Shown here in pieces: positions 25,237 through 35,317 of a stretch of DNA of 64,000 bases. Made by a program: the position numbers and the translations under genes. A model generated the notes under the pieces. That model worked only from the letters and a program-made list of their open reading frames with translations. It did no database searches and had not been told where the DNA came from. The DNA is from Pegea sp. RAD2-039 (Eukaryota; Chordata; Thaliacea; Salpida; Salpidae). Every line of letters starts with the position of its first letter. The first letter of the stretch is position 1. The DNA lies in assembly GCA_034620365.1 (NCBI GenBank), contig JAQGEQ010000324.1, positions 459,697 to 523,696 of the forward strand. Reading direction: 5' to 3'.

Positions 25237-27158
25237 TTATTGACTTATATTAAACATTCTTGGGTCAAATTTTTGCCCTTTAAAAGGGGAACCTTCATTA
25301 TTCCATCCTTTCTTTAACATCTCATGAACATTCTGAAGAAAAAAGAAGAGTTTCTAAAACTATAAGTTTAAATATTCACAAAACTAACCAATTCGTGGCT
25401 TTGTGGTTTTCCGAGTCGTTTCTGGTTTGCATCAAATTTCAATTTATTTAAAACTGCGTTCTCTTCTTCGGTTAAATCTGCAGCGCTCCTTTCAGCAGAG
25501 ATATTCTCAATATCAATGTTTTCCTCATCAACTATTAACTTCTTCCACCAGATAGGCTTCAGTTTAGTTAAAGTAATCTTTAAGACAATCCAAATGTAAA
25601 TGAATCTTGAGTATCTAAACTTAATCTTACTTGTATATCTTTACTTTTCTCTAAGCTCCACATACTTTCATCTAGTTTCACTTCTTCATCTAATTCACCA
25701 TCTATTAGACTTATGGAGGTTTTATCATCTTCATTTCGTTCAATATTCACTTTTAAATGTTTCTTTCTGATATGTACGTGAACCTAAACATTAAAAATAA
25801 AATTTCAACCCAAAAAAGCTTCTACAAAACCTGTTTAGCCTTTTGTATGTGAGTAGGAATCTTTATCTTAACATCCACATCATCATAACTTTGAGACCAG
25901 CTGTAATTATTACGTACAGCTCCATTAAAACTATCTGGGTTTGCTTGAAATTGCTTTTGACTGAAATCAATTAAATCGAATTATTCATTTATTTTACTCA
26001 ATACATGGCTGATGACAAAGTATAGAGATCTTTACGAAATTGTTCAATGCAAAAGTTAAGACAGAGGTTAATGTTAAACTTTCTGGGAGTTTTTGCTAAT
26101 ATGAGATGTGAAACTGAGTCAAAGGCTTTGTGGTTGTCTTTATAGATGATATTGGTTGTTAAATTATTTGCTTAGAAATATAGCTACTGGTGGAGACAAA
26201 ACAACAGCTGATCACTGGAGGATCAAAATTGATAATCATAAAATTAGTTATTGTGGACAAGATAAGTCAGATTTTTTTGGATATAATCAATGGCAGTTAG
26301 ATTGCAAAACTAAACAAACGTTAAAGGTTTAGATGGTTGTTTTGTCTCAACAGTTTTTTGTTTGATCTTTTCATGATATTTTTTAGGTTTATCTTCTTTC
26401 ATTGAAGGCTTCTTTTCTATAAAACAAAAGTAATTAAAGTTGAAAGTTTTAGAAAAATCTTAATATAAAAAACCTTTCATCAGTTTTTGCAAAGCAACAT
26501 TCTTCTGAGCAATTTCTCGGTGATTCTTGAAAAACTAGAAAAAAAAATAGAAATAAAAACTATAAAACTTAACTTTTTAAAATTAAGTTAAGTTAAACCC
26601 TTTAACACTTTTTATGAATTTAATTAAACTTTTATAACAAATCAAATAAAAGTATTTAAAAAATGAAAATAAATTATTGTTAAAAGATAATTTAATGGAA
26701 AGTTCAACATAAAAAAGATTTTTGTTCAAATAATAAAAATATTTTTGAAATATTAAAATCATTAAAAACACTTAGAAAACTGAACATTCTGAATATTGTA
26801 TAAAATATATATTTATATATTATCTAATAATTTTTCACATGTTTATATTTAAGTTTAAAAATACCCTAAAAATCATTTTATTATAACTTTAACAAAAGAT
26901 AAAAACAAACTATTTGATTTAATTCATAAAATAGAAGATAAAAGCTGAAAGATTTTGATTCACATTAAGTAATAACTTTTCAGCCATGCCTTCAGGAAAT
27001 CCAACATTTGGTGATTCTTCTGTCAATATCCAAAAAAAATCTGTTTTTTCCCTTAAAAAACTAAAAATGATATCCATAAAACTTTCTAAGTTTCCTTCTT
27101 GTTGCAATATTCCCATCAAAGCAGTAAAATAAGATTCTTTTTTGTTATAGTTTGACAT
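25237..27158 (-). CDS. NUDCD3: NudC domain-containing protein 3-like co-chaperone (left-arm copy)
   Basis: Seven exons: 27158-26964, 26534-26474, 26416-26320, 25960-25831, 25783-25631, 25577-25389 and 25332-25237, giving about 306 aa. The family's human member is longer (about 360 aa), the difference lying in the acidic linker. An N-terminal helical region (ALMGILQQEGN...GFPEGMAEKLLLN) is followed by a short Lys-rich linker. The CS/p23-like domain is recognised by NYSWSQSYDDVDVKI and SMWSLEKSKDI. The near-invariant family tail KPQSHELNVHEMLKKGW...GSPFKGQKFDPRMFNIS is present. NUDCD3 proteins work with Hsp90 and stabilise dynein intermediate chain. The start is the first ATG in exon 1, which matches the family N terminus. 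Intron 3 holds a decayed LINE fragment and a 1-bp length difference from the right-arm copy. The reading frame appears intact in both arms. Confidence 0.92.
26030..26260 (-). mobile_element. Decayed LINE reverse-transcriptase fragment in NUDCD3 intron 3 (left arm)
   Basis: On the minus strand a frame reads NIIYKDNHKAFDSVSH followed by KFNINLCLNSCIEQF. This corresponds to the reverse-transcriptase motif with the first catalytic aspartate (usually YxDxxKAFDSV). Sequence upstream of it is rearranged. The flank TAGCTACTGGTGGAGAC recurs at about 28675. It is mirrored at about 62445-62675. Confidence 0.6.
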
Positions 27159-27199
27159 TTTTTTAAATTTTAAACTAAATTCTATAATCAAATAGAATA

Positions 27200-30100
27200 A
27201 TGATTAAAAATAAATTCTCAACAGAAATATTTTTTATTCAATTTTTAAAAATTAAAACATTATTAATTGGGATAAATAATTCATCAAAAGAAATAAGACA
27301 AACATAAAATAAATTTTTAAGATTTAATTTAGGTCAATAATAACAATAACATTTATTTCTTATTCTCCAAAATAAAATTCAATTTCATTTATATTTTATC
27401 AGAGCAAATATAATTGAATCACATCAAAATATTTTCAATTTATAATAATATTAACCAAAGAAGCAAAATTGAATACTAGATAAAATCATTTCAGAACAAT
27501 TTTAAAAATAATAAAATAATTTAGAATAATCTGGTTTAGACTAAAACTTATGCATTTTACCACTTTTAGTTCAAATATTTTTTAATGCTAAAAAAAATAT
27601 TTTTGATAAAATTTTTTAACAGTAAAACCATGACAAAATAAAAAATACAAAAAACAACATGAAACAATAAACTAAAGGAAGCAAAAATAATATAAACAAA
27701 TACATGATTAAATGTATAAATCAAATTTCTCATAAACTTTATTAACCTTGAAATATTCTAACATTCAGTTTACTTTTTACAAAAATTGATAAAAATATAA
27801 AAACAAATAAAAGAAATCCCATGAAAAACTTGCTTGTTGTTTATCTAAAAATTCAATTATTTAGAAATCCATTTTAAGAAAACTGAAAAAGCGACTTGAC
27901 AGTTTTGTTAACCCCAAAAGTAATAAATTATCATTTATATTATTTATGTAGAAGGTTTCTTTATATTTTTAGATGATTGAACTCTTTTTATTCAACTAAA
28001 ATAAATTTTCAAAATGTTAAAATAAATTTTCCTCCATTAAATTCATTCAACTTTTTATTTGTTACTAAGGTTACAAACAAGAACTTTATTCAAAATATCT
28101 TCGGTATATTGCAAAATTTGATACATAAAAGAAAATTAAGTACCTTAAAAGGATGCGTAAAAATTTCTGCTTAGAACAAGGTTGACGAAAAAATTAAATT
28201 TTGCTTTCATACCAATATGTTATAGAACTTGGATATATATTTTAACGAAAGCTTGTAATCTTTTTCGTCCTGGTAGCGGACTCAAACGTACACAAGATTA
28301 GCCTCCATCAATTTAATCTTACACTATCATCATAAACTACAGAATCTTGAGTGAATATTTTGTTGTTGATGTACATGATAAAGGCCCAACACTTAACGCC
28401 TTTGACAGACACTTTCCCAATCATTAGTTTATAGCTTTCTCGAGTTCAACACACAGCTTACTGTCCTTTCATACACTATTGGAATGCACCTCTTTACCTG
28501 GTCTTACCAAATTGAAAAACATGCTTTTTAATGGTTGTTAAAAAGGAGGGTAAACGTTAAATTTTCTGAAAGAAAAGTAAAAAGAATAATCAAAATTCGA
28601 TGTCAAATTGAATTAAAAGCTTTGCGTATATCTGTATAAAAGATATTAGCTGCTACAACATTTAATCAGAAACATAGCTACTGGGGGAGACAGCTGATCA
28701 CTGGAAGATCTTTCAGGAAGAAACCAAAATTGATATTCAGAAAGTGTATCTTTATGAAAAAGAATTTTGAGAGCTAAACCAGAGTCAGCACAGAAGAAAA
28801 GATTAAGAAATTTAAAGGTTCAACTTTCAACCAAGAACCTCAATAACTTGAAAAAAAATTGCGGCATAATATGCGTTGGCATATTATACAAATTAATCAA
28901 ACACATCCATACTAAAAGACCAATAATGTTTCTATCTTCATACTTTCTATAGACCTTTCTTGTTGTATGATTTTCTTCTTAGCAAGAATGTACATTTAAA
29001 CTTCACGGCTAGCACATTTATATGTTTATAGTTTATACATAATTGTAGTTCATTAAGGATAATTTAACTTGTTATACTGTTAAGTTTAAATGATGCAACG
29101 CGCAACCGATTGTATATTTTAAAGGAATTGTCAAAAGACAAGGCAACGACGAAACGTGTTTTCATTACATTCGAAGGCTGCTATCGTAGATAGTTCATCT
29201 GTTATTGTTAATGATACTATGAGACCAGCTTCCACACTTAGGAAAAGTTCTAGAAGGACAATTCCATTGACTAGATTCACCAATATCAAAAACCAGTTTC
29301 ATACCTAAGAAATACAATGAATATTTTAACGACTTTTTTTGAACAAATGTTGGATAATAATTCTTGTAAAATTACGCGTGGCGATGGTAGTATTGAAAAC
29401 CTTGAAATGTATGTAAATCTAAAAACTTTTAGTGGCGAGCAGTTTTTGTTTTGCTTTAAAAAGTATTATTTTAGGAATTGAGATTTTTTGATCGTATTGC
29501 ATTTATCTACAGATAATTTTGACTAAATAGAAACTCTAAAATATTTCAAAAAGTAACTTTAAAAAGCTCAATGTTACATTTATGTACTGATTATTAGTAA
29601 AAGTTAGTTTTATTTTTGAGTAGAAAATAAAGTTTTGTTTTGAATTCTTTTTGTATGTGAGCTAATAATATGAAATAAGTAATAATATCACAATTTATCA
29701 AGAAATTTTAATGAAAATTATGAGCTTTTAGATAACTTAAATTTTTGCAAATAGATCTTAAAACAGAAAACCGTTTTTTGACTGTTGAAATTCCGCATAA
29801 TAATTATTAGTTCTTTTATTCAAACATTGTTTTATTTTGTGTCTTCTTTTCAATAAAGATTTAAAAATGTAGAAAATTTTTACCCCTTAAGAATCCAAAA
29901 AATCAGTTTTAACTTGATTAAGTAGCTTTAGGACAAGTTCGATCATTAAATCGACGCATCCATTAAAAAGGAAATGATGACAGATTTGGGGTATGCTTAT
30001 GGAAAAGGTTTGTATAGCAACGGATACCCAGCTTTTAAAACAAGTTTTTTATTGCAAAAAATAATCGAAAGTCAAACATTTAGGTTTAGTTTAGCTAATA

Positions 30101-31130
30101 ATGTTTCTAGATATCTTTCAAAATTTACAATAACTATTTTTTATTTTAATGCTAGGACTGAACAAATGATAATAGTAGGGGTGTGTATACTTAAGGTAGG
30201 GACGACCGATGTTACATTTACCTTTCTAAAGCTCTCCATACGACACATCACACTCTTTCAACTGAAATTTTAAACAAAGTTTTAAGCTCTTGACTAAGTT
30301 TAAAAATTAAATTTAAGACTTAAAAGAAAATCAAAAACTATCTTTTTTACCAAAGACATTTTAAAAAATACTTTTTATGATATTATTCGACAAATATTAT
30401 TTAAATAACTTTTAAAAGTTTATTTTTTATCTAAACTGGTCACTACAGTTCCTTACTAGTTGCTTATTAGACATACCTTTCAAATTTTATTTTTAAGTTA
30501 AACATTCATTATAACTCTGAATTTTATTATATTCAAATTTTTGTTGTCTGAAAAAAAATAAATTGATAACAAATTGATGTAAACAGAGAAATCTATTTCA
30601 GAATCTTTATTCTGGAGACAAAAAAAAGATTTTTGCACAATTTTGCTTAGAATAAAAATAAGTTCATTTCAGTAATCATTATTTACTTTTAATCTTTTTT
30701 ATCTTAGTAAGTTATAATAGTTATTCAAAAAAGTTTATTTATAAATAATAAACCATTTTTCAATAAATTATGTGATTATATTTTTTACTTTAGTAATTTT
30801 CTGTAAATTTCCACTTAAAAATGCTTGACTAACTTTGGTTATAGAAATTTATTCAAATAAGATACTTTGTACTGTGAAAATAAATTAAAATCAGAAAATA
30901 GTTTAACAACTAATTCAGAGTTTAATATGAGTTAGTTAACTAAAATAGAAGAAATTAAGAAAAAAAACTATTCATTAGGCTCATAAGTAGCTTTCAGAGG
31001 AATTGTTTATAATTTACCAAAAAGTTTAATATGCTTATTTTTAGAATTACTAAACTTTTTTTTCTATTTATGCTACAAAATTTTTCATTCGTTGTTTTAC
31101 TATTTAAATATTCATAAAAATAGAACTTTC
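27200..31130. other. Intergenic region between NUDCD3-like and MMP genes (left arm)
   Basis: The two genes diverge from here. The outer half is plain AT-rich DNA. About 28380-28740 holds a LINE remnant listed separately. Open frames at 27977-28174, 28767-28952 and 29974-30273 are short, and at least one residue differs between arms in the last. I do not recognise them. A segment near 29100-29460 is less AT-rich and has a 54-codon ATG frame from about 29321, possibly transposon debris. Confidence 0.5.
28380..28740 (-). mobile_element. Decayed LINE-like remnant (left arm)
   Basis: AGCTGATCACTGGAAGATC preceded by TAGCTACTGGGGGAGAC matches the LINE fragment in NUDCD3 intron 3, so both derive from the same family. 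On the minus strand IYADIRKAF-like and DQVK-like snippets are interrupted by stops and frameshifts. It is mirrored in the right arm at about 59965-60325. Confidence 0.45.
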
Positions 31131-31136
31131 ATTTAG

Positions 31137-31144
31137 TATAAAAG
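31137..31144 (+). promoter_or_regulatory. TATA box of the MMP gene (left arm)
   Basis: TATAAAAG lies 64 bp upstream of the MMP start codon. This leaves room for a transcription start about 30 bp downstream and a 5' UTR of 30-40 nt. The same element is present in the right arm at 57561-57568. Confidence 0.6.
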
Positions 31145-31207
31145 GCAATGAATTTAGAAAAGTAAATCATAATCTGCTACAAAGTAACTCGGCAGTTTAA
31201 CTTAGCT

Positions 31208-34177
31208 ATGAAACGATTTATTCTAATCATTGCCCTGTGCGCTGTTGTCAATTCAATTTCATTAAAAAATGTAAGGTTTTACATTAACGTCACTGAGTTA
31301 GCTTAGCAAACAGTCGCGTTAATAATTTGTAGAAAAGAAGTATTTAAAATAATGATAACAAATTTTAGAAAAATCTTATTACTCATTAGTTTAAAATAAT
31401 TAATTTTTAACGATTTTGAAGGATAATGTTCAATCTCATAAGAACAAGAAAAAGGACAATTTGGTGGTGAAGTATCATGACCAACTGAATATATCGTCTG
31501 CTGAGAGTAAAGGTTTAGAAGCTACAGAAAAAGATTTATTTAACAAAACAACAGCATCAAAAAACGTCGAATCATTTTGTGGTTTTGAAAATGAGGTTCA
31601 AAAAACTTTGATAAAATTACTTTTATAAACAAGTAACCGAAAAATAGTTTTTAAAAGTGGAAGTTTTTAAATGTTGCTCATTATTTCATTTCTTAAATTA
31701 ATTGAAGGTTACGAAGAGTAATAACGTTCCTGTTGCTCTTCGAGTAGTATGGCGTAAAAAGGTCCTTACTTATAGGTTAGTAATTTGTGATTAGAATGTC
31801 TAATTATATGTAATATTTGTGGAGTTACATTAACTTTTTAATCATTTTTTAAAGTTTTATAAATTTTTCATCGAAAATTTATTGGAACAAGCAACGCGAG
31901 TTGATGAAAAAAGCTTTTGATATATGGAGCGAACACATTCAGTTAACTTTCGTGGAAACTTGGAGAGACTATAATGCAGATATTAAAATCTCATTTCAAA
32001 GATGGCATCATCTTGATTGTCATAAATATCCTTTTGATGGACCTTCTGGAGTTCTTGCACATGCATATTATCCTGTAAATGGTGATATTCATTTTGATGA
32101 AGATGAAAATTGGTCAGATGATACTAAAGGAAAATCAGGTTAGAAATATTTTTCTGTGTTAAAAAGAAAATTTTTATAAAATTTTTATAAAATTTTTTGA
32201 TTTGATAAAACTGTTATAAATTATCTTTTATAAATTTATCAAAATTTGCTCAAATGTGATAAAAATTTATTATTTATAATATTTATGAAACATTTATCAG
32301 AATGAAATCATTTTCAATTAAAACAAAGTGTTAAAAAGTTCTTGTATCTAAAGAATTTTTTTTTTAATTTCTCATTAAATAGAATTGATCGACTTTTTCC
32401 TTGTGGCTGTCCATGAAATTGGTCACTCAATAGGCTTGCAGCACAGTAACGATAAAGAATCTATCATGTTTAGAAAATACAAAGAACGCAAGACTGCTGG
32501 GTTTAGATTACCACAACCCGATGTTAACGAGGTTGTTCAGTTGTATGGTGAGTAACTTTAAATAGAAAATAGCCAAAAACTAGATGTTCAAATATAGGTA
32601 GAAGAAGTGGATCCTCAAAAACTATTACTTCATCGTTACCAAGAAATACTAAAGAAGGGACTAAAACAACTACAACTAAACCCACCATAACAACTTCTAC
32701 AGCTGAATCAATTCCAAAACTTTGTAATCTTGATTCGTATGATTCTGTTTCTTACTTTTTGGGAGATTTCTTTATTTTCAAGTAAGTAAAATTCAGTTTA
32801 AATTACAACAGAGTTTTGTTTGTTAGTCGAAGACACTTATAAAGATATATAGAGAAATAACAATTTGTATTTGATGGAAACAGGGGAATGTATTATTGGA
32901 GGAAAATACGAGATACAAGTTATTTCAGAGGACCAACGAGGATTACGAGGTTTTTTAGAAGTTTTACTGGAAAAGTTACAGCTGCTTTTGAAAACCCAAC
33001 TAAAAATCGTATCAAACTATTTAATGGTAAAATTACAAATCTTCTATTTCCTTGAGTAATTTAGCCTAACGTTTCAGCAAAGCACTTGTATGTTGAACAT
33101 TTCTCAAAGTTTGTAAATAAGTTGGTTAAGTTGACTTGTCACCTAAAACCACTCTAAACTCAAGCGTTAAATAAATAAGAACCAGTCTTATAGATAACTT
33201 TAGTACATACAGACCTTGTGATTGGTAACTAAAATATTAGCAGGTAGTAGATAAGATGACTTGTTTTTTAAATTAATCATCTTTGAAGAAAGTAATTTAG
33301 AGAACTTTTAATTACAAGTTATTGTTTATTTAGTATTTAAAACTTGATGTAAAACTTTTATAATATACTAAAGTGGGTTTACTAACAATTTGCTAAATGA
33401 CTTCAGTCTACAATGAGCAAAAACATTTGTTATTTTATTCAATCAAAAACCATTGATATCAATAAGATTGTTTTTATACTGATTTAAATCCGTGTTTGAA
33501 TAAAATTATCATTAAGGTGATACTGTATCAGAGTTTCGTTTCACAAGACTGATTAAGGGGCCAACTAAAGTCAGCAATTTTGGATTAAATAGTAAAGTTG
33601 AAGCAGCCGCATATATAGAAGAAACGGATGAAACTATTGTTTACGATGGTAAGTAAATAAGGTATCATAATCAAATTTTAAGGATATTTTTATGAAATTG
33701 ATTCAAAAACATAATTTTGTAACCATTTATTTTTTATAGCTACATTTTTTCTTAATTTTCAACAGATAAATAAGATATTTGAATTTGTCAAAATACTTTA
33801 TTAACTTCACTGAAGAAACTTAGACATTTAAAATTACTGAGACTTTGAAGAAATAAGTTGCTAACTGAAATCTTTGCAGGAAAATTATTCTGGAAAACTA
33901 AAGGTCGAGACCGCTACTTTGCTAAAACATTTTATGATGCACCACAGAAATTAGACAGTATGTTTACAAAACGTTCGGAAGGTAATGATAATGCAAACAA
34001 AAACTCGTCAAAGTTTAAATGAATTGAACTGTCATGAAATAATATTAACGTAATTTTCTCACAGGTTTTGATAAACTGTATTTTGTTTTCAACACGGAGT
34101 ATTATGTTCATGACTTGAAAAAAGAAACTACATTTGGACCATATTCATTCGCCAAAGATTTTCTTGGATGTGACTGA
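31208..34177 (+). CDS. Secreted matrix metalloproteinase with hemopexin domain (left-arm copy)
   Basis: Ten exons: 31208-31270, 31422-31595, 31708-31775, 31855-32138, 32383-32547, 32598-32781, 32884-33026, 33517-33648, 33880-33981 and 34065-34177. All phases close, giving 475 aa. Exon 1 encodes signal peptide MKRFILIIALCAVVNS. The catalytic domain includes LTYSFINF, AFDIWSEHIQLTF, PFDGPSGVLAHAYYP and GDIHFDEDENW. The zinc site is HEIGHSIGLQH, followed by Met-turn SIMF. A Thr-rich hinge (TKTTTTKPTITTST) leads to a four-blade hemopexin-like domain opening with a Cys (LCNLDSYDSV) and ending LGCD, the expected disulfide pair. It has no membrane anchor. The role would be cleavage of extracellular matrix. 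The propeptide is only about 70 residues with FCGFEN where PRCGxPD is usual, and no clear furin RxKR site precedes the catalytic domain. AATAAA follows at 34295. Confidence 0.95.
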
Positions 34178-34702
34178 GTTATTTATGCTCAATGTCTAAA
34201 TAATTTGTAAACTTTCGAATATTTGATGATCTGACTTTAGTTCAACAAATATCAAGTCTTATATATTTTATCGATTCTTTTATTATATGCAGAAAATAAA
34301 TTGAAAAATGTATCTAATGGTTATTTGAAGTTCTATAGAAAGTAATGAAAATATTTTGTTTTTTTATTCACTTTTAGATTCAAGAGGTTCTTACAAATAA
34401 TCTTTCAGCAAATAAAGACTTCAATCTTAGTTTTCAGAAATACACTTTATCTACTAATAAGATTTATCATTTTACAGATTATAGTTATTTCCTTTCAATC
34501 AATCTACTAAACAATTTATTTCTAAATTTACTCAATCAAAAGAATTTAAGATCAAAATTCTTTAACCTAATAGTTTGTCAATCTTTTGAGTTTACTTTAA
34601 AAGCAAAATTAAGTTGTTTACAACTTTATTATAATTGTAAGAAGATTAGAAGTTTTATTAATATTTATATTATGGTAAAGGGTATTTTTACATTTTCAAC
34701 CT
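34178..34702. other. 3' flank of the MMP gene (left arm)
   Basis: AT-rich sequence with a polyadenylation signal AATAAA at 34295-34300 for the MMP gene. No other feature is evident before the SINE-bearing repeat begins. Confidence 0.6.
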
Positions 34703-34830
34703 AATGACCAAATCAATCAAAATTTGCCACTTAAGTTGGATTCACAAATGTTTATAACTATATTGAAATAAAAAGTTCAAACAACAACATAGTTTAAACA
34801 TAATCCAAAAGTAAGTTGCAGTATTATAAT

Positions 34831-35020
34831 GTCCTGCTTAGTGGCGAAGCGGTTACTACACCTACCTTCTAGCTCGGAAGTACCGGGTTCGACCCCAGGT
34901 GGAGACATATAAGACTCCTGAGAAAAACCATAGAAAACTCGTGAGAATGTGTGTTAGAGAGATGTGCTCTCTTTAGGCACCCTCCTTCGCATTTATATAT
35001 ATAAATAAAAATAAATAATA
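34831..35020 (+). mobile_element. tRNA-derived SINE (left arm)
   Basis: The head at 34831-34907 resembles a tRNA. A-box-like TAGTGGCGAAGCGG and B-box GGTTCGACCCC are spaced as in a Pol III promoter. The body ends in a tail (34941-34993) starting GAGAATGTGTGTTAG and running through TAGGCACCCTCCTTCGC. An (AAATA)-type simple repeat follows. The tail is nearly identical to the 3' end of the LINE inserted next door, suggesting that the SINE uses that LINE's machinery. Confidence 0.9.
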
Positions 35021-35179
35021 CTCTGCCGTGATTACACTAATTAAAATTACATCAGGCGTATAAATAAAATTTGAACAACATTCATCTTTAAGATGCCATC
35101 TTTATTACTTTACTAGTAAAGAATTTTGCAAATTTACATATACGTTTTTTATTTATTTATTTATTTATTTATTACAATA

Positions 35180-35232
35180 AATGTGAAGGAGGGTGCCTAA
35201 AAAGAGCACCTCTCGCTAACACACATTCTCAC
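35180..35232 (-). repeat. LINE 3' end shared with the SINE tail
   Basis: Read on the minus strand this is GAGAATGTGTGTTAG, then a GGTGCTC core, then TAGGCACCCTCCTTC. It aligns with the SINE tail at 34941-34993 with only a few differences. Such shared 3' ends are recognised by the LINE reverse transcriptase in known SINE/LINE pairs. Confidence 0.9.
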
Positions 35233-35317
35233 AAATTAGATCTATTTGACGTGTAAACGAAAAAGCATATGACAATGAAGAACTGCACAGAATCATAGTA
35301 TTGTAAAAGAGAAAAAT

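Noticed and set aside
29974..30273. 99-codon ORF between NUDCD3-like and MMP genes (mirror at 58432-58731)
   Set aside because: No family resemblance, no splice context, and an Ile/Lys difference between arms. Kept as unrecognised rather than called a gene.
32865..33059. 64-codon plus-strand ORF within the MMP gene (and its mirror at 55646-55840)
   Set aside because: Wrong frame. The hemopexin reading frame (GMYYWRK, FENPTKNRIKLFNG) uses a different frame, starting after the acceptor at 32883.
34831..34907. A second tRNA gene
   Set aside because: It has A and B boxes, but the cloverleaf is imperfect and it is fused to a LINE-like tail and A/T simple repeat. Three copies exist, so it is a SINE head.
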